Below, one piece after another: positions 47,892-58,628 of a DNA stretch of 64,000 nt. The notes beneath the pieces were generated by a model. The model was not told where the DNA came from and made no database searches. It saw only the letters and a program-made list of their open reading frames with translations. The position numbers and the translations under genes were made by a program. How positions within the stretch are numbered: the stretch's first letter is position 1; every line of letters begins with the position of its first letter. Source of the stretch: Frigoribacterium sp. Leaf186 (lineage in GTDB: Bacteria; Actinomycetota; Actinomycetes; Actinomycetales; Microbacteriaceae); the NCBI RefSeq assembly GCF_001423905.1, contig NZ_LMPQ01000012.1, forward strand, positions 268,549-332,548, written 5' to 3'.

Positions 47892-50086
47892 AGTTCTTCC
47901 TCGGCCGTGGCACGCAGGACGACGAGCGAGCGACCCACCACGGGGAGTCGGTCACCGGCCCGCAGGGCCGCGAGGGCCTGCGGTGTCGAGGGCGGTTGGG
48001 GGGTGGTGGCGGCCCGGGTGGCCGTCGGGGTGCGGGGGGCGGCGTTCGCCGGGGGCGGAGGCGCGGTCACGGTGCTGTCGACAACGACCTCCCAGCCCTG
48101 GGCGTACTCGTCGGGCGGCAGGACGAACGTGACCGTCTCGGCGCTGGCGTTGAAGTAGAGCACGAAGTTGACGTCGGTGATGCGGCCGCCGCGGGCGTCG
48201 CGCCCGCGGATGCCGTTGCCGTTCAGGAACATGCCGATCGCCTTGGCGTACGACTCGTTCCACTCGCCTTCGTGCATGGCGTCGCCCTCGGTGGTCAACC
48301 ACACGATGTCGGGCAGGGGCTCGCCCTCGCCCCTCGTGACGGGTCGGCCGTTGAAGTAGCGCTGGCGACGGAAGGTCGGGTGGTCGTGGCGGAGCTTGAT
48401 GACCTCGGCGACGAACTCGATCAGCTCGCGGTCGGCGTTCGGCCAGTCGATCCAGCTGATCTGGTTGTCTTGGGCGTAGGTGTTGTTGTTGCCGCCCTGG
48501 GTGCGACCCAGCTCGTCGCCGTGCAGCAGCATCGGCACACCCTGGCTGAGCAACAGCGTCGCGAGGAAGCTGCGCTGACGCTGTTCGCGGAGGGCACGGA
48601 TCTCGCCGTCGTCGGTCTCGCCCTCGACGCCGGAGTTCCACGAGCGGTTGTGGCTCTCGCCGTCGTTGCCGTTCTCGCCGTTGGCGTCGTTGCGCTTGTC
48701 GTTGTAGCTGACCAGGTCGCGCATCGTGAAGCCGTCGTGGGCCGTGACGAAGTTGATGCTCGCCACCGGGCGGCGGCCGTCGCGTTCGTACAGGTCGGCC
48801 GAGCCCGTGATGCGGCTGGCGAACTCGCCGAGGGTCGAGGGCTCGCCGCGCCAGAAGTCGCGCACGGTGTCGCGGTACTTGCCGTTCCACTCGGTCCACT
48901 GCGGCGGGAAGTTGCCGACCTGGTAGCCGCCGGGTCCGACGTCCCACGGCTCGGCGATCAGCTTGACCTGCGAGACGATCGGGTCCTGTTGCACGAGCTC
49001 GAAGAAGGTGGAGAGCCGGTCGACCTCGTAGAACTCGCGGGCGAGCGAGGCGGCCAGGTCGAAGCGGAACCCGTCGACGTGCATCTCGGTGACCCAGTAG
49101 CGCAGGCTGTCCATGATCAACTGCAACGAGTGCGGGTGCCGGACGTTCAGGCTGTTGCCGGTGCCCGTGTAGTCCATGTAGTGCTGCTGGTCGCCGTCCA
49201 TCAGCCGGTAGTACGCGGCGTTGTCGATGCCCTTGAACGACAGCGTCGGCCCCAGGTGGTTGCCCTCGGCGGTGTGGTTGTAGACGACGTCGATGATGAC
49301 CTCGATGCCGGCCTCGTGCAGCACGCGCACCATCGTCTTGAACTCCTGCACCTGCTGACCGATGTCGCCGGTCGCCGAGTAGGCGGCGTGGGGGGCGAAG
49401 AACCCGATGGTGTTGTAGCCCCAGTAGTTGCTGAGGCCCTTCTCGAGCAACGTGTTGTCCTGCACGAACTGGTGCACGGGCATCAGTTCGAGCGTGGTGA
49501 TGCCGAGCTTCTTGAGGTGCTCGATGATCGCCGGGTTCGCGACGCCGGCGTAGGTGCCGCGTTCTTCCTCGGGGATGTCGGGGTGCGTCTCGGTGAGGCC
49601 CTTGACGTGTGCCTCGTAGATGACGGTCTCGTCGTAGCTGTACTTGGGGGCGCGGTCGCCCTGCCAGTCGAAGAACGGGTTGATGACGACGCCCAGCATC
49701 ATGTGCGGGCCGCTGTCCTTGTCGTTGCGCGAGTCGGGGTCGCCGAAGGTGTAGGCGAACAGCGCCTCGTCCCAGTCGATCTCGCCGCAGGTGGCCTTGG
49801 CGTAGGGGTCGAGCAGCAGCTTGTTCGGGTTGGCCCTGACGCCCTTGGCCGGGTCGTACTCGCCGTGCACGCGGTAGCCGTACCGCTGGCCGGGTTGCAC
49901 GGTGGGCAGGTAGGCGTGCCAGACGTAGGCGTCGACCTCGGTGAACTCGACCCTCGTCTCGGTTCCGTGGTCGTCGAAGAGGCACAACTCGACCTTGCTG
50001 GCGGCTTCGCTGAAGATCGCGAAGTTGGTGCCGCTGCCGTCGTAGGTCGCGCCGAGGGGGTAGGGATTGCCGGGCCAGGTGTGCAT
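47888..50086 (-). CDS. treX: Glycogen debranching enzyme
   Basis: It removes alpha-1,6 branches and supplies linear maltodextrins to TreY. The 732 residues have the N-terminal CBM48-like domain ([21 protein letters not shown]) and the GH13 motifs [43 protein letters not shown] and [16 protein letters not shown] Pro/Thr/Ala-rich insert ([17 protein letters not shown]) lies near the C-terminus. GGAGG precedes the ATG, and a TAGGCT box (50111-50116) lies 24 bases upstream. It can also be called glgX. Confidence 0.94.
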   Translation of the reverse strand: MHTWPGNPYPLGATYDGSGTNFAIFSEAASKVELCLFDDHGTETRVEFTEVDAYVWHAYLPTVQPGQRYGYRVHGEYDPAKGVRANPNKLLLDPYAKATCGEIDWDEALFAYTFGDPDSRNDKDSGPHMMLGVVINPFFDWQGDRAPKYSYDETVIYEAHVKGLTETHPDIPEEERGTYAGVANPAIIEHLKKLGITTLELMPVHQFVQDNTLLEKGLSNYWGYNTIGFFAPHAAYSATGDIGQQVQEFKTMVRVLHEAGIEVIIDVVYNHTAEGNHLGPTLSFKGIDNAAYYRLMDGDQQHYMDYTGTGNSLNVRHPHSLQLIMDSLRYWVTEMHVDGFRFDLAASLAREFYEVDRLSTFFELVQQDPIVSQVKLIAEPWDVGPGGYQVGNFPPQWTEWNGKYRDTVRDFWRGEPSTLGEFASRITGSADLYERDGRRPVASINFVTAHDGFTMRDLVSYNDKRNDANGENGNDGESHNRSWNSGVEGETDDGEIRALREQRQRSFLATLLLSQGVPMLLHGDELGRTQGGNNNTYAQDNQISWIDWPNADRELIEFVAEVIKLRHDHPTFRRQRYFNGRPVTRGEGEPLPDIVWLTTEGDAMHEGEWNESYAKAIGMFLNGNGIRGRDARGGRITDVNFVLYFNASAETVTFVLPPDEYAQGWEVVVDSTVTAPPPPANAAPRTPTATRAATTPQPPSTPQALAALRAGDRLPVVGRSLVVLRATAEEEL

Positions 50087-50110
50087 CGAACCTCCGATTG
50101 GGACTCGCTC

Positions 50111-50116
50111 AGCCTA
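50111..50116 (-). promoter_or_regulatory. -10-like TAGGCT of the treXYZ operon
   Basis: TAGGCT on the minus strand lies 24 bases before the treX ATG, leaving a short leader that contains the GGAGG ribosome site. Confidence 0.45.
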
Positions 50117-50204
50117 GGGGCGAACGGCCGCGCCGTCCGCGCGAGGACGGGGCGCCCACCCGGCCGCGGGGGCCGGGCTGACGCCCCGTCGAGGGCCGGG
50201 TCCG

Positions 50205-51785
<1,581 letters not shown>

Positions 51786-51983
51786 GGTTCTCCTCGTCGG
51801 GTCGCGCGTGCCGGGTGGGACGCGCGGGGAGCCGGTGGCTCGTCGCGGGCCACGCCCGGTGATCCGACGAGCCGCCGTGCTCCTCACAGGAAGTCTGAAG
51901 AATCTTCGGCCCGGGCACAGTGGGCACTTGGGGGGACGCCTCGTGACCCCCGTTCGGGGTACGCCCGTCGGGGGCGGGCCGGG

Positions 51984-51989
51984 TAGCGT
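51984..51989 (+). promoter_or_regulatory. -10-like TAGCGT before the tiny ORF at 51996
   Basis: TAGCGT-CGGCTC-ATG matches the leaderless pattern seen at annotated genes, but the ATG opens a 29-codon ORF and not the epimerase itself. Confidence 0.45.
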
Positions 51990-51995
51990 CGGCTC

Positions 51996-52085
51996 ATGTC
52001 CTCCACTGCCGCTCGACGAGCCGCCACCCTCCCTCCCCGTCGTGCCCTCCCGACGATCCCGACGATCTCGGGCTCGGCCTCGTGA
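51996..52085 (+). CDS. Possible leaderless 29-residue leader ORF, overlapping the epimerase start
   Basis: The ORF starts six bases after TAGCGT and ends in a TGA that overlaps the downstream GTG as GTGA. The peptide is basic at first (Ala/Arg-rich) and ends Thr-Ile-Ser-Gly-Ser-Ala-Ser. The epimerase GTG has no ribosome site of its own, so re-initiation after this ORF would explain its translation. It shows no family similarity that I recognise. A second example lies at 54078. Confidence 0.4.
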   Translation: MSSTAARRAATLPPRRALPTIPTISGSAS

Positions 52086-53041
52086 AGATCGTCGTCATCG
52101 GGTCCACCGGCCACGTCGGGGGCTTCCTCGTCCCGCGACTGGTCGAGGCCGGCCACGAGGTGGTCGCCGTCAGCCGCGGCGAGTCGGAGCCGTACCGACC
52201 GCACGCCGCGTGGTCACGCGTGACGCGCCTCCTGCTCGACCGCGAGGCGGGCGACGCCGACGGCACGTTCGCGCGCGAGATCGCCGGCCTCGGCGCCGAC
52301 GTCGTCATCGACATGATCTGCTTCACGGTCTCGTCGGCGCGCAAGATGGTCGACGCGTTGCAGGGCACGGGCACCGTGTTGGTGCACTGCGGCACCGTGT
52401 GGGTGCACGGCCCGTCGCGCGAGGTGCCGATCACCGAAGAGGCCGAGCGCACGCCGTTCGGCGAGTACGGCACGCAGAAGGCCGCGATCGAAGAGCTGCT
52501 GCTGCGCGAGTCGCGACGTCCGGGCGGGGTCCGGTCCGTCGTGCTGCACCCGGGTCACATCACCGGCCCCGGCTGGCCGATGATCAACGCCGTCGGCAAC
52601 CTCGACCTCACGGTGTGGGAGGCCCTGGCCACGGGTCGCGAGATCGCCGTGCCGGGCCTCGGCCTCGAGACCGTCCACCACGTGCACGCCGACGACGTCG
52701 CGCAGGCCTTCCAGCTCGCCGCCGAGCGGCACTCGCAGGTCGTGGGCGAGGCGTTCCACGTCGTCAGCGACCGGGCCATCACGCTGCGCGGGCTCGCCGA
52801 GGCGGTCGCCCGGCACTACGGTCAGGAGGCGCGGCTGCGGTTCGTCTCGTGGGCCGAGTTCCGAGACCAGACGTCCGAAGAGCACGCCGACGCCTCGTGG
52901 CAGCACGCGTCGCGCAGCCACTCGATGAGCATCGCCAAGGCGCGCCGCCTGCTCGGCTACGCGCCGCGGTACACCTCGGTGCAGGCCGTCGTCGAGGGCC
53001 TCGAGTGGCTCGAGGCCGACGGGCAGCTGACCCTGGCCTGA
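52082..53041 (+). CDS. NAD(P)-dependent epimerase/dehydratase family protein
   Basis: A 319-residue extended SDR. The dinucleotide motif GSTGHVGGF is at residues 7-15. The active-site Tyr/Lys pattern appears as EYGTQKAAIEELL near residue 130, and VVLHPGHITGPGWP follows. The substrate is unknown. It starts with GTG at 52082, overlapping the stop of a tiny leader ORF. Two CGCGCCTCC elements lie inside (52224, 52825). Confidence 0.85.
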   Translation: MKIVVIGSTGHVGGFLVPRLVEAGHEVVAVSRGESEPYRPHAAWSRVTRLLLDREAGDADGTFAREIAGLGADVVIDMICFTVSSARKMVDALQGTGTVLVHCGTVWVHGPSREVPITEEAERTPFGEYGTQKAAIEELLLRESRRPGGVRSVVLHPGHITGPGWPMINAVGNLDLTVWEALATGREIAVPGLGLETVHHVHADDVAQAFQLAAERHSQVVGEAFHVVSDRAITLRGLAEAVARHYGQEARLRFVSWAEFRDQTSEEHADASWQHASRSHSMSIAKARRLLGYAPRYTSVQAVVEGLEWLEADGQLTLA

Positions 53042-53125
53042 GCCGGACGCCGTGTCGTCGGGCCGGAAACCGCACCGTCGGGCGCGGGCCGCGCCCGCGG
53101 CCGGTCGACGGTCCACTGTCGAGGC

Positions 53126-53605
53126 ATGACCGAACGAGACGACACCTTCACCGCCCTGACCTACGAGCGCGCGCAGCAGAACGTCGACGAGGGCGGCAAG
53201 CCCTTCGCCTGCCTGCTCGTCCGCGACGGCGAGATCGTCGCCGAGGCGACGAACCACGTCGCGCAGACCGGTGACCCCACGGCGCACGCCGAGATCCTGG
53301 CGATCCGGCTCGCCGCCGAGCAGGGCATCACCGACCTCCGCGGCATCGACGCGTACGTCACGGCCTACCCGTGCCCGATGTGCCTCGGCGCCCTGTACTA
53401 CGCCCAACCCGACCGCGTCGTCTACGCGGTGTCGCGCGAGCAGGAGGGCGAGCACTACGAGGACGGCAACCGGCTCATGACCCTCGGCACCTTCTACGAC
53501 GAGTACGCCAAACCGATCGACGAGCGCACCCTGCGGTCCGAGCACGGGCACGCCGAGGACGCCACCGCGCCCTTCGCCGACTGGACGGCCCGACACGCGT
53601 CGTGA
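53126..53605 (+). CDS. Nucleoside deaminase (CMP/dCMP deaminase fold)
   Basis: A 159-residue zinc deaminase of the guanine/cytidine deaminase type. The zinc site is HAEILAIR (near residue 52) and PCPMCLGALYY (near residue 81). The length and the GGKPFACLLV opening suit a guanine-deaminase or tRNA-adenosine-deaminase relative, but the exact base is not settled. A CACTGT box lies six bases before the ATG, and no ribosome site is visible. Confidence 0.85.
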   Translation: MTERDDTFTALTYERAQQNVDEGGKPFACLLVRDGEIVAEATNHVAQTGDPTAHAEILAIRLAAEQGITDLRGIDAYVTAYPCPMCLGALYYAQPDRVVYAVSREQEGEHYEDGNRLMTLGTFYDEYAKPIDERTLRSEHGHAEDATAPFADWTARHAS

Positions 53606-53626
53606 CGCCGAGCGCGTCGTCCCCGG

Positions 53627-53989
53627 TCAGGCCTCGGCCTCGGCACCCGCCGTACCCGTGAGGATCGGGGCCAGCACGATGATGCCCGCCCCGAGCAGGC
53701 TGACGGCCGAACCGACGTAGTCCCACATCGTCGGCTTGAACCCGTCGACCACGATGCCCCAGGCGAGCGAGCCCGCGACGAACACCCCGCCGTAGGCCGC
53801 GAGCACCCGGCCGAAGTTCGCGTCGGGTTGGAACGCGGCGACGAAGCCGTAGGCGCCCAGCGAGACGATGCCGAGCAGGGCGAAGAGCCAGCCCCGGTTC
53901 TCGCGCACGGCCTGCCAGATCAGCCAGGCACCGCCGATCTCGGCGACCGCCGCGAGGGCGAAGAGCAGGACGATCCGGACGACGGTCAT
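53627..53989 (-). CDS. YnfA family membrane protein (UPF0060)
   Basis: A 120-residue protein with four hydrophobic helices. It shows the family pattern [19 protein letters not shown] and [31 protein letters not shown]. The family is small-multidrug-resistance-like, with no proven substrate. The ATG at 53989 has AGGA upstream. It converges on the deaminase gene. Confidence 0.9.
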   Translation of the reverse strand: MTVVRIVLLFALAAVAEIGGAWLIWQAVRENRGWLFALLGIVSLGAYGFVAAFQPDANFGRVLAAYGGVFVAGSLAWGIVVDGFKPTMWDYVGSAVSLLGAGIIVLAPILTGTAGAEAEA

Positions 53990-54064
53990 GCTGCATCCTG
54001 ACAGGCGCCGTGCCCGGGCGGCCCGGTGATCGAGCCGGGCGCGCCTCCTGGGGCCCACGCGGCG

Positions 54065-54070
54065 TAGCGT
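54065..54070 (+). promoter_or_regulatory. -10-like TAGCGT before the tiny ORF at 54078
   Basis: TAGCGT is followed by seven bases and a GTG. The same hexamer and nearly the same spacing precede the tiny ORF at 51996. Confidence 0.45.
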
Positions 54071-54077
54071 CACGGGC

Positions 54078-54128
54078 GTGCATGCTCCGGCCCTCGGCGC
54101 ATCCCTCGATCGAGGGAGCGCGTCATGA
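54078..54128 (+). CDS. Possible leaderless 16-residue leader ORF, overlapping the epimerase start
   Basis: GTG opens a 16-codon ORF whose TGA overlaps the epimerase ATG at 54125 (ATGA). The peptide ends Asp-Arg-Gly-Ser-Ala-Ser. The shared last four residues (Gly-Ser-Ala-Ser) and the same gene arrangement as at 51996 are notable. Here GGGAG lies before the epimerase ATG, so independent initiation is also possible. Confidence 0.38.
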   Translation: MHAPALGASLDRGSAS

Positions 54129-55012
54129 AGGTCGTCATCACGGGGTCACGCGGCAAGGTCGGCCGGGCGGCCGTCCGCCGCTTCGTCGACGCCGGCCACG
54201 ACGTGCTCGGCGTCGACCTGGCGCGGCCCGTCTTCGACACGGGCGTCGACGAGCCCGGCCGCTACGTGATGGGCGACCTGACCGACGCCGGCACCGCGTT
54301 CTCGGTGGTCGCGGGTGCCGACGCCGTGGTGCACGTCGCGGCCATCCCGCAGCCGACCTCGAACCCGGCCCACGTCGTCTTCCACACCAACCTCATGTCG
54401 ACCTTCAACCTGGTCGAGGCGGCCGTCCGGTTCGGGGTGCCGCGCGTCGTCAACGTGTCGAGCGAGAGCATCGTCGGCAACTTCTTCCCCGAACGGCCCT
54501 TCCTGCCCGACTACGTCCCCGTCGACGAGGAGCACCCCCTGCACCCGCAAGACCCCTACGCCCTGTCGAAGGCGTTCGGCGAACAGCTGATGGACGCCGC
54601 CGTCCGGCGCTCCGACCTGCGGGCGATCTCGATCCGCCCGAGCACCGTCCACGACGAGACCAACGACGAGGCGAACCTCGGGCCGCAGGTGCGTCGGGTC
54701 GACCCCGAGAGCGCGAACTTCGGCAGCTACGTCGACGCCGACGACCTCGCCGACGCCCTCCTGCTCGCCGCCGAGAGCGACCTGCCCGATCACGAGGTCT
54801 TCTACGTCGCAGCGGCCGACAACGCGGGCGGCCACGACCTCGCCGCCACGGTGCGCGAGCACCACGGTGACCGGATCGAGCTGCGCGAGCTCGACCGGGT
54901 CGACGCCTCGGGCATCTCGACCGCCAAGGCCCGTCGGTTGCTCGGCTGGACGCCGACGCGGTCGTGGCGGGACCACCTCGACGCCGACGGACGCGCCCTG
55001 CCCACCGCGTGA
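54125..55012 (+). CDS. NAD(P)-dependent epimerase/dehydratase family protein
   Basis: A 295-residue extended SDR with [25 protein letters not shown] at the N-terminus, VVNVSSESI, and the Tyr/Lys pair in [13 protein letters not shown] near residue 143. IRPSTVHD follows. The substrate is unknown. It is similar in type, but not closely, to the epimerase at 52082. It converges on the hydrolase gene across 14 bases. Confidence 0.87.
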   Translation: MKVVITGSRGKVGRAAVRRFVDAGHDVLGVDLARPVFDTGVDEPGRYVMGDLTDAGTAFSVVAGADAVVHVAAIPQPTSNPAHVVFHTNLMSTFNLVEAAVRFGVPRVVNVSSESIVGNFFPERPFLPDYVPVDEEHPLHPQDPYALSKAFGEQLMDAAVRRSDLRAISIRPSTVHDETNDEANLGPQVRRVDPESANFGSYVDADDLADALLLAAESDLPDHEVFYVAAADNAGGHDLAATVREHHGDRIELRELDRVDASGISTAKARRLLGWTPTRSWRDHLDADGRALPTA

Positions 55013-55026
55013 CCGGCCGCCGGACG

Positions 55027-55758
55027 TCAGAGCAGTTCGGAGAGCAGCGCGAACGTGCGGTCGGGGGCCTCGAGCTGCATGTCGTGGTGGACGCCCGGCA
55101 GGCGGCGGATCTGCCAGCCGGCGCGCTGGTAGTCGGACACGAGACGCTCGGGCACGACGGCGGGGGAGTCGTCCGACAGCACGACGACAGAAGGCACCGA
55201 GGGTGCCGTCGTCGCCACCGGGTGGAAGGCCACGTCGCGGAACACCCCCGTCGCCATGCTCGAGTCGAACCGGGCACGGGCGTCGTCCAGGGAGGCGCGG
55301 GTCGCGTCGTCGTACCCGGCCCGCAGTTTCGCGCCCTTCCGCGCCTGGGCGAGCGCGGCGACGCCCATCGTGACGGTCGGCACGGCCCAGAACAGCCGCC
55401 CGGCGAGTCCCCGCGTCGGCAGGGCGAGCGAGAACCCGGGGTCGAGGTAGACGGCCGTGCGAGGCTGCAACCGGTCGACGGCACGGACGAGCACCGAGCC
55501 GCCCAACGAGTGCCCGACGACGCCGTCCAGACCCTGGGGGAGCGCCTCGGCGAGATCGTCGGCGAAGTCGTCGATCCGGTACGACGACGCCCGGTCGCTC
55601 TCGCCGTGGCCCCGCAGGTCGACCGTGGTGACGGTGTACGACCCGGTCGCGACGAGCCGGTCGACGATCGGCCGCCAGGTCGCCCCGTCGGCGCCGAGCC
55701 CGTGGACGAGCGCGACGTGGCGCTCGCCGCCGCCGGTGGTCGTGGTGTTCAGGTGCAT
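55027..55758 (-). CDS. Alpha/beta hydrolase
   Basis: A 243-residue hydrolase with VALVHGLGADGATWRPIVDRL (oxyanion region), the nucleophile elbow GHSLGGS near residue 85, and a C-terminal His in GVHHDMQLEAPD. The substrate is unknown. I chose the ATG at 55758 because AGGA lies eight bases upstream; the ATG nine bases earlier is possible. Confidence 0.85.
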   Translation of the reverse strand: MHLNTTTTGGGERHVALVHGLGADGATWRPIVDRLVATGSYTVTTVDLRGHGESDRASSYRIDDFADDLAEALPQGLDGVVGHSLGGSVLVRAVDRLQPRTAVYLDPGFSLALPTRGLAGRLFWAVPTVTMGVAALAQARKGAKLRAGYDDATRASLDDARARFDSSMATGVFRDVAFHPVATTAPSVPSVVVLSDDSPAVVPERLVSDYQRAGWQIRRLPGVHHDMQLEAPDRTFALLSELL

Positions 55759-55843
55759 GACGACCATCCTGCCTGTCATCATGGGGCCCATGCCGACCCG
55801 ACCGGGCCGACCCACAGCGCGCAGGCACGAGAAGGGCACGACC

Positions 55844-56284
55844 ATGGCGGACGCCGGGTTCAGCACAGAAGAGAAGGCCGCGATGAAGCAGCGCGCCGCC
55901 GAGCTCCGGGCCGAGGCGAAGCGCCAGAAGGTGGCCGACAAGGCGGCCGCCGAGGCGCAGGACGCCGTGGACGCCATCGCGGCCATGACCGACGTCGAAC
56001 GGCCGATCGCCCGGATGGTGCACGAGGTCGTCGCCGAGCACGCCCCGGGCCTCGCCCCGAAGACCTGGTACGGGTTCCCGTCGTACGCGAACGCCGACGG
56101 CAAGGTCGTCGTCTTCTTCCAGCCGGGCGCCAAGTTCGGCACGCGGTACTCGACGCTCGGCTTCCAGGACGCCGCCCGACTCGACGACGGGTCGATCTGG
56201 GCCACCTCGTACGCGGTGACCGACGACGACGCCGCGACCCGCGCCTCCGTGGCCGCGCTCGTCCGCAAGGCCGCCGGGCTCTGA
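55844..56284 (+). CDS. DUF1801-like protein (YdhG/iron-chaperone fold)
   Basis: A 146-residue protein. Residues 1-50 form a charged Ala/Lys/Glu helix (EEKAAMKQRAAELRAEAKRQKV). The rest fits the DUF1801 pattern: MVHEVVAEHAPGLAPKTWYGFPSYANADGKVVVFFQPG and FGTRYSTLGFQDAARLDDG. Family members are proposed iron chaperones; the function here is unproven. GAAGG precedes the ATG. Confidence 0.75.
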   Translation: MADAGFSTEEKAAMKQRAAELRAEAKRQKVADKAAAEAQDAVDAIAAMTDVERPIARMVHEVVAEHAPGLAPKTWYGFPSYANADGKVVVFFQPGAKFGTRYSTLGFQDAARLDDGSIWATSYAVTDDDAATRASVAALVRKAAGL

Positions 56285-56305
56285 CCCCGGCCGTGGGGAC
56301 GGCGC

Positions 56306-56311
56306 TATGAT
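56306..56311 (+). promoter_or_regulatory. -10 box TATGAT of the thiamine transport operon
   Basis: TATGAT lies about ten bases before the riboswitch. It sits between TGGGGAC (56294-56300) and GTCCCCA (56313-56319), a perfect seven-base inverted repeat that may instead serve as the terminator of the upstream gene. Confidence 0.55.
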
Positions 56312-56321
56312 CGTCCCCACG

Positions 56322-56412
56322 ACACACGGGAGTCCGGTGAGCCGGGCTGAGAGGAAGCGAACCACGCTTCGACCGTCGAACCTGATCTGGGTCATGCCAG
56401 CGCAGGGAGGAG
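56322..56412 (+). promoter_or_regulatory. TPP riboswitch (THI element)
   Basis: The conserved parts of the thiamine-pyrophosphate aptamer are present in order: ACACGGGAGTCC, GGGCTGAGAGGAAG, GACCGTCGAACCTGATCTGG and GTCATGCCAGCGCAGGGAG. The ribosome site GGGAGGAG (56405-56412) forms the end of the element, so ligand binding probably hides it and blocks translation of ykoE. It confirms a thiamine role for the genes below. Confidence 0.93.
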
Positions 56413-56420
56413 AAGAACAG

Positions 56421-57083
56421 ATGTCCACGTCCACGCCCGAAAACCGTTCCACGGCGGCTCGCGACAGCTCGACCGGCTTCACGCCGAAGGCCCGCACCAC
56501 CCCGACCCGGCGCTGGCGCGTCGTCGACATCGTCGTCGCCAGCGTCATCGGCGTCGCCGCCGGCGTCGTGTTCTGGGCCTGGGGCCTGGCCTACACGCCC
56601 ATCGACAGCGTCCTGAGCTTCTCGGGCGGCTTCGAGGGCATCTTGAACGGCGGCTGGCTCTTCGCCGGCGTGCTCGGCGGCATCGTCATCCGCAAGCCCG
56701 GCGCCGCCGTGTACACCGAGGTCGTCGCGGCCGTGGTCTCGATGCTGATCGGCACGCAGTGGGGCTTCTCGGTGCTCATCTGGGGCATCGTCCAGGGGCT
56801 CGGCGCCGAGATCGTGCTCGCGGTCTTCCTCTACAAGTCGTGGCGGCTCGGCACGGTGCTGCTCGCCGGCGCCGTCGCCGGCCTCGCCGTCGGCCTGATG
56901 GACACCAGCTTCGCCTCGGCCGCCGCGTACGCCGCGGGGTCGAAGGCCGTCTACGTCGTCACCTCGGTCGTGTCGGGCACCGTCATCGCCGGCCTGCTCT
57001 CGTGGCTGGCCGCCCGCGGCCTGGCCCGCACCGGGGCGCTGTCGCGGTTCGCCTCGGGACGCTCGGCGGACGCCCGGGTCTAG
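56421..57083 (+). CDS. ykoE: Thiamine/HMP ECF transporter substrate-binding component
   Basis: The S component that captures thiamine or its pyrimidine precursor in an ECF-type importer. The 220 residues hold five to six hydrophobic helices and YkoE-type features such as FSGGFEGILNGGWLFAGVLGG and VYTEVVAAVVSMLIGTQWG. The ATG at 56421 follows GGGAGGAG; an upstream extension would translate the riboswitch. The TAG stop is followed by a CGCGCCTCC element (57085). Confidence 0.92.
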   Translation: MSTSTPENRSTAARDSSTGFTPKARTTPTRRWRVVDIVVASVIGVAAGVVFWAWGLAYTPIDSVLSFSGGFEGILNGGWLFAGVLGGIVIRKPGAAVYTEVVAAVVSMLIGTQWGFSVLIWGIVQGLGAEIVLAVFLYKSWRLGTVLLAGAVAGLAVGLMDTSFASAAAYAAGSKAVYVVTSVVSGTVIAGLLSWLAARGLARTGALSRFASGRSADARV

Positions 57084-57095
57084 GCGCGCCTCCTC

Positions 57096-58628
57096 GTGTC
57101 CTCCGTGTCCCACGGGTCGGGCGACGCGCGCGGACCGGCCCAGGGCGAGGTCCGCGGCGCACGCGTCACCGCCCGCGGCTGGGGCTGGCGTCACGCCGGC
57201 CGCCGCCTGCCCGCCGTCTCGCAGCTCGACCTCGACGTCGCCCCCGGCGAGCGCGTGCTGCTGCTCGGCGCCTCCGGTGCCGGCAAGTCGACGCTGCTCG
57301 CCGGGCTCGCCGGCGTGCTCGGCGGCGACGACGAGGGCGACGAGGCCGGCGACCTGCTCGTCGACGGGCGAGAGCCCGCCGACCAGCGCGGCCGGGTCGG
57401 GCTCGTCCTGCAGGACCCCGACTCGCAGGTCGTCCTCGCCCGCGTGGGCGACGACGTCGCGTTCGGCTGCGAGAACCTCGGCGTGCCCCGCGACGAGATC
57501 TGGCGGCGCGTCGGCCACGCCCTCGACGCGGTCGGGCTCGACCTGCCGCTGTCGGCGTCGACCTCCGAGCTCAGCGGTGGCCAGAAGCAGCGCCTGGCGC
57601 TGGCCGGCGCCCTCGCCATGCGGCCCGGCCTGCTGTTGCTCGACGAGCCGACGGCCAACCTCGACCCCGAGGGCGTCGTCGAGGTGCGCGACGCCGTGGC
57701 CCGTGTCCTGGCCGACACCGAGGCGACGCTCGTCGTCGTCGAACACCGGGTCTCGGTCTGGCTGCCCGTCGTCGACCGCGTCGTCGTGCTCGACGCGGGT
57801 GGGGGAGTCCTGGCCGACGGCCGACCCGACGACGTGCTGCGGTCCGAACGCGACCGCCTCGTCGACGCGGGGGTGTGGGTCCCCGGCGCCGCGCCTCCCG
57901 GGCCGGTCCGGTCGCGCACGACGGGCGACCTGCTGCTCACCGCCACGCAGCTCGCCGTCGGGCACCACGGGCCGAAGGGGCGAGCGGTCGCCTCGGGCGT
58001 CGACCTCGCCGTCACCGAGGGGCGCGCCCTCGCCGTCACCGGGACGAACGGGTCGGGCAAGTCCACGGTGGCGCTCACCGTCGCCGGGCTGCTCGCTCCC
58101 GTCGGCGGGCGCCTCGAGGCCAGCCCGTCGTTCGCCGACGGCGCCGGCCCGTCGCCGATCCGCTGGAAGCCCCGACAGCTGCTGACCCGCGTGGGCACGG
58201 TCTTCCAGGACCCCGAGCACCAGTTCTTGACGGCGACCGTCCGACGCGAGCTGGCGGTCGGTCCGGAGGCGCTGGGCGCGTCCCCGAGGGAGGTCGCCTC
58301 GCGTGTCGACCACCTCCTCGACCGGCTGCGCCTCGACCACCTCGCCGGGGCCAACCCGTTCACGCTCTCGGGCGGCGAGAAGCGCCGGCTCTCGGTCGCG
58401 ACCGTGCTCGCGTCGCGGCCGTCGCTGCTCGTGCTCGACGAGCCGACCTTCGGGCAGGACGCCCGCACCTGGCGCGAACTCGTCGCCCTGCTCGCCGAGC
58501 TGCTCGACGAGGGGCGGGCGGTCGTCGCCGTCACCCACGACGCCGAGTTCGTCGAGGCGCTCGCCGACGACGTCCTCGACCTGAGCGCGCACGCCCGACG
58601 CGTCGACGCGACCGGCAGGCCACGATGA
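57096..58628 (+). CDS. ykoD: ECF transporter ATPase with two ABC domains
   Basis: A 510-residue protein made of two fused ABC ATPase domains that power thiamine uptake. Domain 1 has Walker A GASGAGKST (near residue 65), signature LSGGQKQRL and Walker B LLLLDEPTANLDPEG. Domain 2 has Walker A GTNGSGKST, signature LSGGEKRRL and Walker B LLVLDEPTFGQD. GTG is used as the start, 12 bases after the ykoE stop. Its stop overlaps ykoC as ATGA. Confidence 0.93.
   Translation: MSSVSHGSGDARGPAQGEVRGARVTARGWGWRHAGRRLPAVSQLDLDVAPGERVLLLGASGAGKSTLLAGLAGVLGGDDEGDEAGDLLVDGREPADQRGRVGLVLQDPDSQVVLARVGDDVAFGCENLGVPRDEIWRRVGHALDAVGLDLPLSASTSELSGGQKQRLALAGALAMRPGLLLLDEPTANLDPEGVVEVRDAVARVLADTEATLVVVEHRVSVWLPVVDRVVVLDAGGGVLADGRPDDVLRSERDRLVDAGVWVPGAAPPGPVRSRTTGDLLLTATQLAVGHHGPKGRAVASGVDLAVTEGRALAVTGTNGSGKSTVALTVAGLLAPVGGRLEASPSFADGAGPSPIRWKPRQLLTRVGTVFQDPEHQFLTATVRRELAVGPEALGASPREVASRVDHLLDRLRLDHLAGANPFTLSGGEKRRLSVATVLASRPSLLVLDEPTFGQDARTWRELVALLAELLDEGRAVVAVTHDAEFVEALADDVLDLSAHARRVDATGRPR

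Noticed and set aside
56307..56420. An upstream start for ykoE
   Set aside because: It would translate the TPP riboswitch; the ATG at 56421 follows the expected ribosome site.
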